Below are positions 36,859-46,053 of a stretch of DNA of 52,746 nt, piece after piece. Within the stretch, counting starts at the first letter, position 1; each line of letters opens with the position of its first letter. The notes beneath the pieces were generated by a model. It did no database searches. It had not been told where the DNA came from and saw only the letters and a program-made list of their open reading frames with translations. The position numbers and the translations under genes were made by a program. Source of the DNA: Campylobacterales bacterium (lineage in GTDB: Bacteria > Campylobacterota > Campylobacteria > Campylobacterales > Sulfurospirillaceae); contig JAJRPV010000032.1 of NCBI GenBank assembly GCA_024280575.1, positions 1-52,746 of the forward strand, given 5' to 3'.

Positions 36859-38775
36859 TTACATCATAAATATTGTTGGAACGATAGTCGGGTATTTTTT
36901 CATTCTTCTGTATATATGTTTTCTCAGCACTTGTCTAAGCTCATTTTCTAATGCTTTTTTATTTTGAAATAACTCTTTTTTAGCATTTACTGTAAATTGA
37001 TCTATCACGCCTTCCATCTCTGTTGAAAATCTTCTGTCATCTTTGTCTGATACCAACCCATAACTGACAACTCTTGGCTTACTTGCTAATTTTTGCTCAT
37101 TTAAATTTACTTGTGCAACAACCATAACTAATCCGGAATCTGCCATTTTTTGTCTATCTATCACAACATCATTTGCTATTTTTTGATTTGCCTGATTATC
37201 GACGAAAACTTTTCCTGTTTTTACTGATTTTACTTTTTTGATATATTTTGGACAAACCTCAATCTGGTCTCCATCACTCATAAGCAGGATATTTTTTGCA
37301 GGAATCCCACATTTTATCGCTGTTTCTTTATGTCTTGCGATATGATTAAACTCTCCATGTACCGGCATAAAAAACTTTGGCTTTACCAATCTTAATATCA
37401 GTTTTTGCTATTCTTGTGCAGCGTGTCCACTCACATGTATCTCGCTAAAGTCCTGATACGCCACATTTGCACCACTTTTTATCAAAAAGTTAAGTACTTT
37501 TGAAACGCTTCCCTCATTTCCGGGAATCGCTTTGGCAGAGATGATAATTTGATCGCTTGGTTTTATTTTTATATGCCTGTGTTCGTCTGTCGCCATCCTA
37601 TATAGGGCCGCCATGGTTTCACCCTGACTTCCTGTGGTAACTATTAAAACTTCTTTATCGTTATGTTTATTCACTTCATGCGGGTCTATAAATATGCTTT
37701 TATCTAAGTCAATATAACCCAAATCAATAGCTGTAAAAAGGTTTCTCTCCATAGATCTGCCGATTACGCAAACTTTTCTTCCGTATTTTAAGCCATAACT
37801 AATGGCTTGATAAACTCTGTGAATATTTGAAGAAAAGGTTGACATTATCACTCTTCCCTTTGATTTTGAAAAGATATAATCAAATGTTTTGCCGACTGTG
37901 CTTTCGCTCCTTGTGATTCCTTCTTTGTGTGAGTTTGTGCTATCACTCAAAAGACATGAAACACCCTTTTCACCATACTCGGCAAACCTGTTTAAATCGG
38001 TTACATATCCGTCTATTGGTGTATGGTCTATTTTAAAATCACCTGTATGTATGATAGTTCCAGCTTCTGTGGTTATTGCTAAGGATGAAGCGTCTATAAT
38101 GGAGTGCGTTATATGCATCCACTCCACTTTTATATCACCGATTTGATATACTTTTCTTTTTTGAACTGGTCTAAATAATTTTCTGTACTGTTTTAAGCCA
38201 TGTTCTTCAAATTTATTGGACAGCATTCCAAGCGGAAGCGGAGTCGCATATATTGGAAACTGCATCTCTTTAAACAGATATGCAACAGCTCCGATATGAT
38301 CTTCGTGTGCATGGGTTATAACTATGGCTTTTATCTTCTTTTTGATTTGTCTGAGATATGTAAAATCCGGTATCAATATATCGACACCATGCATATCATC
38401 AGTAGGAAAACTCATACCGACATCTACAACGATAGCGGTGGTATCTGTCTCAATTACAGTGATATTGCCTCCTATTTCGCCTAGTCCGCCAAGAGGAGTA
38501 ATTCTCACTTTTGCATTTGTCTTGTTGTTTATAAGATTAAACTTTTCCAATCTTTCTTTGTGGATTTTGTGGTTGGCTTCTATGGCAAATGCCATATCTT
38601 TTTGCCATTTCTCATTTCCTTCAAGAACACTTGCCTGATTTTTAGCACTTTTTCTTTTTCTGTTTTGCCTGTTTGGATTAGGCTTTTTTTGTTGAGGTTT
38701 TACACTGTTTTTAGTGTTTTGAACATTTTGGTTGGCTGGCTTGTTGCCAGAACTGTTTGTTTTGTTTTCTTGCAT
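36859..38775 (-). pseudogene. rnj: Ribonuclease J, interrupted by a single in-frame TAG
   Basis: Endo/5'-exoribonuclease of the metallo-beta-lactamase fold, a main mRNA-decay enzyme in Campylobacterota. The N-terminal 70 residues are Lys/Asn/Gln-rich, as in H. pylori RNase J. The metal motif is VITHAHEDHIGAVAYL, and the beta-CASP part has TGSQGETMAALYRMATDEH. After HVSGHAAQE a TAG (37408-37410) stops the frame; the same frame goes on as QKLILRLVKPKFFMPVHGEFNHI to the natural end at 36859. The family has Glu at the stop (QEEQK), so one G-to-T change explains it. Total about 638 residues. A real loss is unlikely; a sequence error is the simplest reading. Confidence 0.9.
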
Positions 38776-38804
38776 TTTTTACCTTAATTTTAAGAGAGTT
38801 TGCG

Positions 38805-39617
38805 TTATTTGCTTATCTCTTTGTATAAATTAAGATGACTAGTGACGCTTAGTTCATGAGGTCTTGCATTTGCTGCTATATCGTACTTTTCTAACAGTGT
38901 TTTGGCATTTGTCTTATCGTAAATCGAAGATATATTTTTAATCCAAGTTTTTCTAGGACTTGAATATGAAATTCTCAGATATTTTTTAAATCCATTAAAA
39001 TCTCGAATATTTTCAAACAAAGCATCTTTGCCTTGTATAAATTCTCTTTTTTTTACAATTTTCAAAACAGATGATGTTACTTTTGGTGCAGGCTCAAACG
39101 AATCGGGCGGCACATCAAAAAGCAGTTCAACATCTGCTATGCTTTGAGAGAGAATTGACAAAGAGCTAAATTCTTTTGTTTTAACCGTTGCACAAAATTT
39201 CTGTGCAACCTCTTTTTGAATCATCACAAGCATGGATTTACATAAATCATCTTCCAACGCTTTTAGAATAATTTTAGTTGCCACATAATACGGTAAATTC
39301 GCTACCATTTCGTAAGGCTCTTCTTCTAAAGAACCCTTATCGAAGCTCTCTAGGACATCACCCTGTATCAAATCTAACTTTTTATCTTCAATCTCTATAT
39401 GAAATTTATCTCTCAAATGAACGCATAAGTCTCTATCGACCTCATAAGCTCTTAAAGGTCTAACCTTTAAGAGCAATCGCGTCAAATCACCTAAGCCAGG
39501 TCCAATTTCAACAAGTTTCAGCTTATTTTTGGACATCGATTGGATGATTTTATTTAATACTGTAGTATCTTTAAGAAAGTTTTGACCAAATTTTTTTTTA
39601 GCCTCAATTATGGCCAT
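38805..39617 (-). CDS. rsmA: 16S rRNA dimethyladenosine transferase
   Basis: Dimethylates two adjacent adenines in helix 45 of 16S rRNA using S-adenosylmethionine (also called KsgA). 270 residues. KKFGQNFLKD opens the protein, the SAM-binding motif is LVEIGPGLGDLTRLLL, and the catalytic motif is MVANLPYYVATKIILK. First gene of the rsmA-rnj-kdsD-rluB-rarA-hemY unit. Confidence 0.96.
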   Translation of the reverse strand: MAIIEAKKKFGQNFLKDTTVLNKIIQSMSKNKLKLVEIGPGLGDLTRLLLKVRPLRAYEVDRDLCVHLRDKFHIEIEDKKLDLIQGDVLESFDKGSLEEEPYEMVANLPYYVATKIILKALEDDLCKSMLVMIQKEVAQKFCATVKTKEFSSLSILSQSIADVELLFDVPPDSFEPAPKVTSSVLKIVKKREFIQGKDALFENIRDFNGFKKYLRISYSSPRKTWIKNISSIYDKTNAKTLLEKYDIAANARPHELSVTSHLNLYKEISK

Positions 39618-39770
39618 ATATAATTCCGCCTTTAAATTTATGTTTATTTTATCCTTTATATACTTATTGGTTCATTAAACTTTTTAATTGGGCAACAAAC
39701 TCAATCCAACGCTACATGTAAGTACCTAACCATAATTTATTTTTAATCATATAGAGAATACAATATAGCC

Positions 39771-40814
39771 ATGGATTTATCAACTTTTCTAGTTATTTTG
39801 ACTATTGTCAGTGTTTTTATGTTTGACTTCACAAACGGATTTCATGATTCTGCTGATATGATTGCCGCTGCTATTGCTTCAAGGACGATGAGCGTAAGTG
39901 TTGCTATTACACTCGTGAGTGTATTTACTTTTTTAGGACCATTGATTGCCGGATTGGCAGTAGCGGACACCATCGGTACTTTTGTCAATATTTCGCGGGC
40001 ATCTTCTTGGGATTCTCAAGCTTTAGTCATAGCAGCCTTATTTTCAGCCATAACATTTAACCTTATCACATGGAAGCTTGGTTTTCCATCATCTTCATCC
40101 AATTCTTTGGCAGGAGGGCTTGTGGGAGCCGGGCTTTTTATTGTTGGTAAAAATCAAATAAATTGGGGTTTTTCTGCCTTGATGCACGGGCACATAACTG
40201 GTGTTAGCAAAGTCATAATAGGATTGTTTGCTTCACCATTTTTAGGTTTTATAATAGGTTTTATAATTATGAAACTCATATTTTTCATATTTAAAAGATT
40301 TACTATGAAGATCAAACCCTTTTTTGTCTCTTCACAATACATCAGCATAGCCTGGCTTGGGTTTTCCCATGGTGCCAATGATGCCCAAAACGGTATGGCT
40401 ATAATTGGTATGATGCTTTTGGCATCACATAATACACATGTATTTACTGTGCCGTTATGGGTTATTTTGCTCTGCTCAACAGCTATCACTTCAGGAACAA
40501 TGTTTGGTGGATGGAACATAATCAAAACTGTAGGATTTGAGCTTTTTCACATAAAGCTAACGACTTCCGTTGCAAATCAACTAGGGGCTGCTCTTGTAAA
40601 TACTTTGGCAACAAGCATTGGTGCACCGACATCAACATCACAAGTTGTTACTTCTACTCTGCTAGGAAACGGGGCAGCTGAAAATGCCTCACATGTAAAC
40701 TGGAACAAAGCCGGTAAAATCATACTCAGTTGGTTTGTAAATGTTCCCGCATCAATGCTGTTAGGAGCATTATATTCATTTTTAATTTTAAAAATATTTG
40801 GAGTTTTCTCATGA
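39771..40814 (+). CDS. pit: Low-affinity inorganic phosphate transporter (Pit/PHO4 family)
   Basis: Proton- or sodium-driven phosphate uptake across the inner membrane. 347 residues with about nine hydrophobic segments. The two family signatures are DFTNGFHDSADMIA near the N-terminus and GFSHGANDAQNGMAIIGM in the middle, each followed by a GAPTSTSQ-type or SSSSNSLAGGL loop. A TACAAT box ends only six bases before the ATG and no clear ribosome-binding site is seen, which may mean a leaderless message. It overlaps the DUF47 gene by four bases (ATGA). Confidence 0.93.
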   Translation: MDLSTFLVILTIVSVFMFDFTNGFHDSADMIAAAIASRTMSVSVAITLVSVFTFLGPLIAGLAVADTIGTFVNISRASSWDSQALVIAALFSAITFNLITWKLGFPSSSSNSLAGGLVGAGLFIVGKNQINWGFSALMHGHITGVSKVIIGLFASPFLGFIIGFIIMKLIFFIFKRFTMKIKPFFVSSQYISIAWLGFSHGANDAQNGMAIIGMMLLASHNTHVFTVPLWVILLCSTAITSGTMFGGWNIIKTVGFELFHIKLTTSVANQLGAALVNTLATSIGAPTSTSQVVTSTLLGNGAAENASHVNWNKAGKIILSWFVNVPASMLLGALYSFLILKIFGVFS

Positions 40815-41431
40815 TAGTTTCACTAATAAAAAAATACATATTGCCAAAAGAGGTTGATTTTATCGCCGCATTAAATCAACATGTTTTAATCATAACCAAA
40901 ATCACTGATGATTTATATGAATGCTTCATTAACGGTAAAAATAGTAGTTGTGATTCAATATTAAATGATGTAAACCATGAAAAACAAATGCGAGAAAAAA
41001 ATATGAAGGAGCTCTTAGGTACTTTTATCACGCCAATCGACAGGGAATCAATATACAGAGTCACAACACAACTTGATTGGATTGCTCTTAGCATCACGCA
41101 TTTTACACTTGAAGCGAAGGCATATGAAATTAGTAAATTGGATTACTCAAACATTATAAAAGGCCTACAATATCAATCGCAATTACTATCCAGTGGATTT
41201 AAAACAATAAAATCCTCACCTCTTAACACAACACAAAGTTCGCAAAAAGTCAGGAATGTTTACAATGAAATAGTAGAAATTTATGTAAAAAGAATGGCAA
41301 TGCTTGCAAAAAGTAAAAATATGAATGAGATATTTATACAAAAAGAGCTCTTAAACCAGTTAAAGGAGATAAGCAAACGAATGCAAATGTGTGCCAATTC
41401 CTTAGAAGATATTGTTATGAAAATGAGTTAG
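40811..41431 (+). CDS. DUF47/PhoU-like partner protein of the Pit transporter
   Basis: 206 residues, all helical, no membrane segment. It matches the PhoU-like DUF47 family (MIVSLIKKYILPKEVDFIAALNQHVLIITKITDDLYECF), whose members sit beside pit genes and are thought to control the transporter. The frame runs back to 40730, but the ATG at 40811 overlaps the pit stop and has GGAG in front. The end abuts the stop of the convergent ArsC/Spx-like gene. Confidence 0.9.
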   Translation: MIVSLIKKYILPKEVDFIAALNQHVLIITKITDDLYECFINGKNSSCDSILNDVNHEKQMREKNMKELLGTFITPIDRESIYRVTTQLDWIALSITHFTLEAKAYEISKLDYSNIIKGLQYQSQLLSSGFKTIKSSPLNTTQSSQKVRNVYNEIVEIYVKRMAMLAKSKNMNEIFIQKELLNQLKEISKRMQMCANSLEDIVMKMS

Positions 41432-41770
41432 TTAGACAAAAATTGATTTGTATTTTTCTTCGCTAAATGCTACAACAACATCATCTTTGTATTCGATAAC
41501 AGGGCGCTTTATAAGCATATTTTCTTTTATCAGCCACTCTTTTTTACCAGCATCATCCAAGTTTAACTCTTTTAGTTTTAGTGTTCTGTATTTTGTGCCT
41601 CTATTATTAAATAATGTGTCGATAGAAACTTTTTCAAGCCATTTATCTATCTCATCTTTCCCTACTTTGGCTTTTTTAAAATCTATAAATTCAAATTCTA
41701 TATTATTTTCTTTGAAAAATTTAATAGCTTTTCTTACACTTCCGCAAGTTTTTATCCCATATACTTTCAT
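41432..41770 (-). CDS. ArsC/Spx/YffB-family thioredoxin-fold protein
   Basis: 112 residues. The N-terminal KVYGIKTCGSVRKAIKFFKENNIEFEFIDFKK shows the C-x-x-x-x-K/R type ArsC/Spx motif with one redox cysteine (Cys10), and LIKRPVIEYKDDVVVAFSEEKY has the arginine-proline pair of the family. It could be a glutathione-linked arsenate reductase relative or an Spx/YffB-like protein; no arsenic genes are nearby, so I favour the latter. It lies 2 bases after the MscS gene on the same strand. Confidence 0.88.
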   Translation of the reverse strand: MKVYGIKTCGSVRKAIKFFKENNIEFEFIDFKKAKVGKDEIDKWLEKVSIDTLFNNRGTKYRTLKLKELNLDDAGKKEWLIKENMLIKRPVIEYKDDVVVAFSEEKYKSIFV

Positions 41771-41772
41771 AT

Positions 41773-42804
41773 TTAGTCCTCTTTTTCCTCAACCGCTTTT
41801 AGGCGTTTGCGTTTAGCTTCTATGCTCTCTTTTACTTTGTCCTTTTTCTCGTCTTTAGTCTCTTTTAATGTGGTTTTTAAATTTTGTATATCATCAATTA
41901 ATTCTTGCTTCTTCTCTTCCGTTTGCTCTGCTTTTTCTGCTTTGTCAAAGACTATCTTCTCTGCCTCAACCTCATTTTTTGCAGTAGTTTCTCTAACAAA
42001 AATCGGAATAATTTTTTTATCTTCGCTAATGCGCCGCTGATTCATAAATGTCGGCGACACTATTTCTATCCCGCTTTCATGTAGCGTATCAAGAATAGAT
42101 TGAGATAAATTTGAACGAGCCGTGATAAATCCTTTTGCTTCCGTGAGCAATCCTGAGATTTTATAAGTTACAGAAAAATCACCAAGTTCTAGAATATGCA
42201 CAAAAGGGTGTTTAAGTCCACACTCGCGTGCTGCTTGTATAAGTAAAGGCTCGACCTTCAAATGATGAACATCATAGCCCAAAGAAAGTTTTGTAGAAAC
42301 TATAGCATCCGAACTAGGAATTGCCAATATTGGATTTTTGACCAAATACGCATTTGGAAGGGCTATAAATTCACGATTTTCTGATTGCACTTCCGTATCA
42401 AACAAACCTCTTTCAGAAACACGGCCAAAGAAATTATCAACCTTGATAAAATCACCTGTTTTAAAGGGTTTTGTTATGCGAAGCAAAACTCCTGCCATCA
42501 AATTTGATATAATATTTGTTGATGAAAAAGCGATTATTCCGGAAAGCAATATACCTATCAAACTCATTATTTGGTCGCGTGAGTCGGTATTTACGGGCAA
42601 TGTCATGACAATTGCAAGAACACTTATAATTGACAAAATCAACATCAATATTTGAAAAGGAAATTTTCGCTCATTGCCAAATTCCGGATGTTTGCCTATA
42701 AAAAACCAATAAGAACCCCATATAATCCCAACAGATATAATAAGAATACTAAACGAGGGTAAAAAAGAGAGAATAAGATTTAAAACTTTATCCGAAGTTT
42801 CCAT
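41773..42804 (-). CDS. mscS: Small-conductance mechanosensitive channel (MscS family)
   Basis: Opens under osmotic downshock to release solutes. With the ATG at 42804 it has 343 residues. Three membrane segments are at about 8-32, 50-70 and 80-105, and the third has the pore pattern GIIAFSSTNIISNLMAGVLLRITKPFKTGDFIKV. The beta domain follows (RGLFDTEVQSENREFIALPN), then a soluble tail. The last 70 residues are a Lys/Glu-rich coiled coil (EKAEQTEEKKQELIDDIQNLK), longer than in E. coli MscS. Three codons further upstream are open, but AAGGTGG fits the ATG. Confidence 0.92.
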   Translation of the reverse strand: METSDKVLNLILSFLPSFSILIISVGIIWGSYWFFIGKHPEFGNERKFPFQILMLILSIISVLAIVMTLPVNTDSRDQIMSLIGILLSGIIAFSSTNIISNLMAGVLLRITKPFKTGDFIKVDNFFGRVSERGLFDTEVQSENREFIALPNAYLVKNPILAIPSSDAIVSTKLSLGYDVHHLKVEPLLIQAARECGLKHPFVHILELGDFSVTYKISGLLTEAKGFITARSNLSQSILDTLHESGIEIVSPTFMNQRRISEDKKIIPIFVRETTAKNEVEAEKIVFDKAEKAEQTEEKKQELIDDIQNLKTTLKETKDEKKDKVKESIEAKRKRLKAVEEKED

Positions 42805-42940
42805 GCGCCACACCACCTTTTTAAGTACCTAAGATTTTTTTAATTTTAACTTTGTATTACTTAAAAACTTCTTCTTGTTTGGCTAGAGGAGTAATTAATC
42901 AGCATTAGAGGTTTTCTTGTGTATTATTGTAAAAATTTTA

Positions 42941-42956
42941 TTTATTTGCAAATAAA
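42941..42956 (+). promoter_or_regulatory. 16-bp perfect palindrome before ogt
   Basis: TTTATTTGCAAATAAA is fully self-complementary and lies 15 bases before the ogt ATG, downstream of a TATTAT-like -10 (42922-42927). The position would suit a repressor site, but no regulator is known. Confidence 0.4.
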
Positions 42957-42971
42957 GTAGTAGAAAACAAA

Positions 42972-43454
42972 ATGAAATATTGTTTCAACAAGACTAACTC
43001 TCCAATCGGAGTACTTTATATTGTTACATCTTCAAAACATTTGGTCGGTTTGGTTCCGGAAAATGGTTGGAACAGGTTAAAAAAAAGATTTGATGAGTTA
43101 GTAGAGAATGAAAATGATATTATAAATCAAACTCAATATCAATTAGCTGAGTATTTTAAGGGGACTAGAAAAACATTTGATATCCCTCTATCACTAGTTG
43201 GAACAGATTTTCAAAAATCTGCCTGGAATGCTCTACTTGAGATTCCCTATGGGAAAACCATCAGTTATGGGCAGCAAGCTAAAAATATAGGCTCTCCAAA
43301 GGCTATGAGGGCCATAGGAGGAGCAAACGGGGCAAATCCTATATCAATAGTCGTTCCTTGTCACAGAGTCATAGGAAAGTCAGGAAAACTGACAGGATAC
43401 GCTAGCGGTTTAGATATAAAAAAATTTCTTCTAGAACTAGAAAGTTCTAATTGA
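42972..43454 (+). CDS. ogt: Methylated-DNA--protein-cysteine methyltransferase
   Basis: Suicidal repair of O6-methylguanine; the methyl group ends on the active-site cysteine. 160 residues. The catalytic motif is IVVPCHRVIGKSGKLTGYASGLDIKKFLLELE, with the helix-turn-helix MRAIGGANGANPISI before it and FQKSAWNALLEIPYGKTISYGQQA. It stands alone, with the MscS gene divergent on one side and hisF 63 bases downstream. Confidence 0.96.
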   Translation: MKYCFNKTNSPIGVLYIVTSSKHLVGLVPENGWNRLKKRFDELVENENDIINQTQYQLAEYFKGTRKTFDIPLSLVGTDFQKSAWNALLEIPYGKTISYGQQAKNIGSPKAMRAIGGANGANPISIVVPCHRVIGKSGKLTGYASGLDIKKFLLELESSN

Positions 43455-43517
43455 ACGAGGTATCCAATTCAGCCATTTTTTCTCTTATTTTAGATAAAAT
43501 TCGAATTAGGAGATAAT

Positions 43518-44276
43518 ATGGAGTATTTTGCTAAAAGAATTATACCTTGCCTGGATGTAAAAGACGGAAGAGTTGTAAAAGGCGTCAACTTTGTTGGACT
43601 TCAAGATGCGGGTGATCCTGTGGAAGTTGCCAAACGATATAACGAAGAGGGCGCTGATGAGATTACATTTTTAGATATCACCGCAAGCCATGAAAAAAGA
43701 GATACTATCGTAAATATTGTTGAAAAGGTTGCAAAAGAAGTTTTTATTCCTCTTACTGTCGGTGGAGGCATAAGAACTTTGGAAGATATCTATAAACTCC
43801 TGAAAGTTGGATGCGATAAGATAAGCATAAATTCTCACGCCATAAAAAACCCAGATTTTATCAATGAAGCTTCTAAGAGATTTGGTTCTCAGTGTACTGT
43901 TGTTGCAATAGATGCAAAAAAAAGTGGAGAGAGCTGGCATGTTTTTATAAATGGAGGAAGAATAGATACTGGACTAGATGCATTGGAGTGGGCAAAAGAA
44001 GTAGAACAAAGAGGAGCCGGCGAGATACTTTTAACTTCGATGGATTGTGATGGCGTAAAAAATGGTTATGATATAGAACTAACAAACAAAATGAGCGAAG
44101 ATTTAAATATACCAATCATTGCTAGTGGAGGGGCAGGCACGATGGAACATATAAGAGATGCTTTTCAAAATGGTGCTGACGCTGCACTTGCTGCTTCTAT
44201 ATTTCATTACAAAGAGATTGATATTATGGATTTAAAACGATATCTGAGAGAAGAGGGCATAGCTGTAAGAATATGA
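43518..44276 (+). CDS. hisF: Imidazole glycerol phosphate synthase, cyclase subunit
   Basis: Works with HisH to form imidazole glycerol phosphate and AICAR in histidine synthesis. 252 residues, a TIM barrel. The catalytic aspartates are in [18 protein letters not shown] (Asp11 of the family) and [11 protein letters not shown] (Asp130). [13 protein letters not shown]-like [10 protein letters not shown] and [13 protein letters not shown] are the two phosphate loops. An AGGAGA ribosome-binding site is present. hisH is not in the window. It overlaps the next gene (ATGA). Confidence 0.97.
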   Translation: MEYFAKRIIPCLDVKDGRVVKGVNFVGLQDAGDPVEVAKRYNEEGADEITFLDITASHEKRDTIVNIVEKVAKEVFIPLTVGGGIRTLEDIYKLLKVGCDKISINSHAIKNPDFINEASKRFGSQCTVVAIDAKKSGESWHVFINGGRIDTGLDALEWAKEVEQRGAGEILLTSMDCDGVKNGYDIELTNKMSEDLNIPIIASGGAGTMEHIRDAFQNGADAALAASIFHYKEIDIMDLKRYLREEGIAVRI

Positions 44277-44819
44277 TTATCTTAAGTGCTGGAAATAATG
44301 AGATTTTTGATTTTGCAACTTCCATCGGAGTAGGGCTTATAGAAAGCAGTATAAATCTCACAAAATTAATATTAGAAAAAAAAACCAAAATCCATACTTT
44401 TTATAGGATCTGCGGGAAGTTATGGAAATCTAAAGCCATTTGACATCATATGTTCCCACTCTTCCACTAACATAGAAACTGGTTATTTTTTAAATAACTG
44501 TTACACTCCTATAGATAACAAGATTACAGTTGAGAGTATAAATGTTTCATGTGAAACAACTAACAAAAATAACATATTAGTAAATTCAAGTAACTATATA
44601 ACAACTAACAAAGATATTTCTAACAAATTTTTATCAAATCAAATTGAAGCCGAAAATATGGAGTTTTACTCAATACTAACAGTTGCTAATAGATTTAAAA
44701 TTCCAAGTTTGGGTATTTTTGTAATAACTAACTATTGCGATGAGTTTGCACATAAAGATTTCATAAAAAACCATGATAAAGCAAAAAAAATACTAACGCT
44801 ACATGTAAACAATAAGTGA
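44273..44819 (+). pseudogene. Purine nucleoside phosphorylase/MTA-nucleosidase-like gene, frameshifted in a poly-A run
   Basis: The ATG overlaps the hisF stop. The first frame reads [37 protein letters not shown] and then runs to a stop. One base less in the run of nine As (44376-44384) restores PKSILFIGSAGSYGNLKPFD and goes on to the end at 44819 with ENMEFYSILTVANRFKIPSLGIFVITN, where NME matches the E-x-M-E nucleoside-binding motif of the PNP/MTAN family. The whole protein is about 181 residues, short for the family. A similar small phosphorylase-like gene lies before rlmN in Campylobacter, to my recollection. It may be a sequence error or slippage-controlled. Confidence 0.8.
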
Positions 44820-44826
44820 GTAAAAT

Positions 44827-45897
44827 ATGAGTAAAATATGTATCCTGGATTATACAAAAGAGGAATTAAGTTCTATTATAAAACCATCATTCAGAGCAAA
44901 ACAGATATATGAATGGATATATAAAAAATATGTTGATTCCTTTCAAGAGATGAAAAATCTCCCAAAAGATTTGATAGAAGAACTAAATGACAAATATCAT
45001 CTTGAACCTCTAAAAATAGCAACTATTGAAGAGAGTAGAGATGGAAGTAAAAAATACCTTTTTGAATTAAATGATGGCAAAACAGTTGAATCCGTTTTAC
45101 TTCCGATGAAAAAAGAAAAATATGATGAAGATGGCAAACTACTCAGTTTAACGAGATATACGATATGTATATCGTCACAAGTGGGATGCAAAATAGGTTG
45201 CTCATTTTGCCTTACCGGGAAAAGTGGATTTTTAAGAAATCTTACTGCTGGCGAAATTACATCACAAGTTTTAATGATTAAAAAAGATAATAATATAGCA
45301 GAAAACAGAAGGGTAAATATAGTATTTATGGGTATGGGTGAACCTCTTGACAACCTGGATAATGTGCAAAAAGCAGTAAAAATCTTTTCAGACCCATTTG
45401 GCTTATCTATATCACCAAGAAGACAAACTATATCTACTAGTGGTCTGAGTTCTCAAATAAAAAAACTAGGGGATATGAATTTGGGTATTTTGCTTGCCAT
45501 ATCACTTCACGCCGTTGACGACAAGCTAAGAGAGCAACTTATGCCTATAAATAAGGCCTACAATATAGAATCTATCATAAATGCGGTAAAAAAATTTCCC
45601 GTAGATACAAGAAAACGAGTTATGTTTGAATACTTAGTTATAAAAGATCTAAATGACGATATAAAGAGTGCAAAAAAACTAGTCAAACTTTTGCACGGTA
45701 TAAAAGCAAAAGTAAATCTTATATTTTTCAATCCTCACTCAGGTATCGATTATAAAAGACCTAATGTCAAAGATGTACTTTCTTTTCAAGATTACCTCAT
45801 AAAGCACGGTGTTTTGTGCACTATAAGAGAGTCAAAAGGATTAGACATAAGTGCAGCATGCGGACAATTAAAAGATAGAAAAGAAAAGGAGTTATAA
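44827..45897 (+). CDS. rlmN: Dual-specificity 23S rRNA/tRNA adenine C2-methyltransferase
   Basis: Radical-SAM enzyme that methylates A2503 of 23S rRNA and A37 of some tRNAs. 356 residues. The cluster cysteines are Cys121, Cys125 and Cys128 ([17 protein letters not shown]). [15 protein letters not shown] is the SAM-binding stretch, and the methyl-carrying cysteine is in [10 protein letters not shown] near the C-terminus. A short duplicated GAGTAAAATATGAGTAAA string covers its start; the second ATG is used. Confidence 0.96.
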   Translation: MSKICILDYTKEELSSIIKPSFRAKQIYEWIYKKYVDSFQEMKNLPKDLIEELNDKYHLEPLKIATIEESRDGSKKYLFELNDGKTVESVLLPMKKEKYDEDGKLLSLTRYTICISSQVGCKIGCSFCLTGKSGFLRNLTAGEITSQVLMIKKDNNIAENRRVNIVFMGMGEPLDNLDNVQKAVKIFSDPFGLSISPRRQTISTSGLSSQIKKLGDMNLGILLAISLHAVDDKLREQLMPINKAYNIESIINAVKKFPVDTRKRVMFEYLVIKDLNDDIKSAKKLVKLLHGIKAKVNLIFFNPHSGIDYKRPNVKDVLSFQDYLIKHGVLCTIRESKGLDISAACGQLKDRKEKEL

Positions 45898-45898
45898 A

Positions 45899-45994
45899 AT
45901 GAGCATAGTTGATATAGGAGAAGCAGTTTTTTTGGTCATATTTGTTATTGGATCAATTTTTGGAATTGTTAAAGTGGTATTTTTTGATAAATAA
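45899..45994 (+). CDS. 31-residue single-span membrane peptide after rlmN
   Basis: ATG at 45899 with AAGGAG eight bases in front (inside the end of rlmN) and a TAA at 45992. The peptide is MSIVDIGEAVFLVIFVIGSI... with one hydrophobic span (about residues 9-29) and a charged end FFDK. The good ribosome-binding site, single span and position suggest a real gene; Campylobacter jejuni also has a very small gene after rlmN, to my recollection. Function unknown. Its stop codon is the first part of the long inverted repeat that follows. Confidence 0.65.
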   Translation: MSIVDIGEAVFLVIFVIGSIFGIVKVVFFDK

Positions 45995-46052
45995 GTACCT
46001 GACCATAAGAAGCACCAACTAATAATTGGTGTTTCTTATGGTCAGGTACTTA
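45992..46052. repeat. Inverted repeat with 27-base arms between convergent genes
   Basis: Left arm 45992-46018 (TAAGTACCTGACCATAAGAA...) and right arm 46026-46052 are reverse complements over 27 positions with a single G-T pair, around a 7-base loop. It begins in the stop codon of the membrane peptide and ends one base before the FAH-family stop codon on the other strand. No T run flanks it. The end sequence AAGTACCT also occurs in the gaps near 11887, 18124, 39721 and 42823. It may be a bidirectional terminator or a small palindromic mobile-type repeat. Confidence 0.9.
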
Positions 46053-46053
46053 G

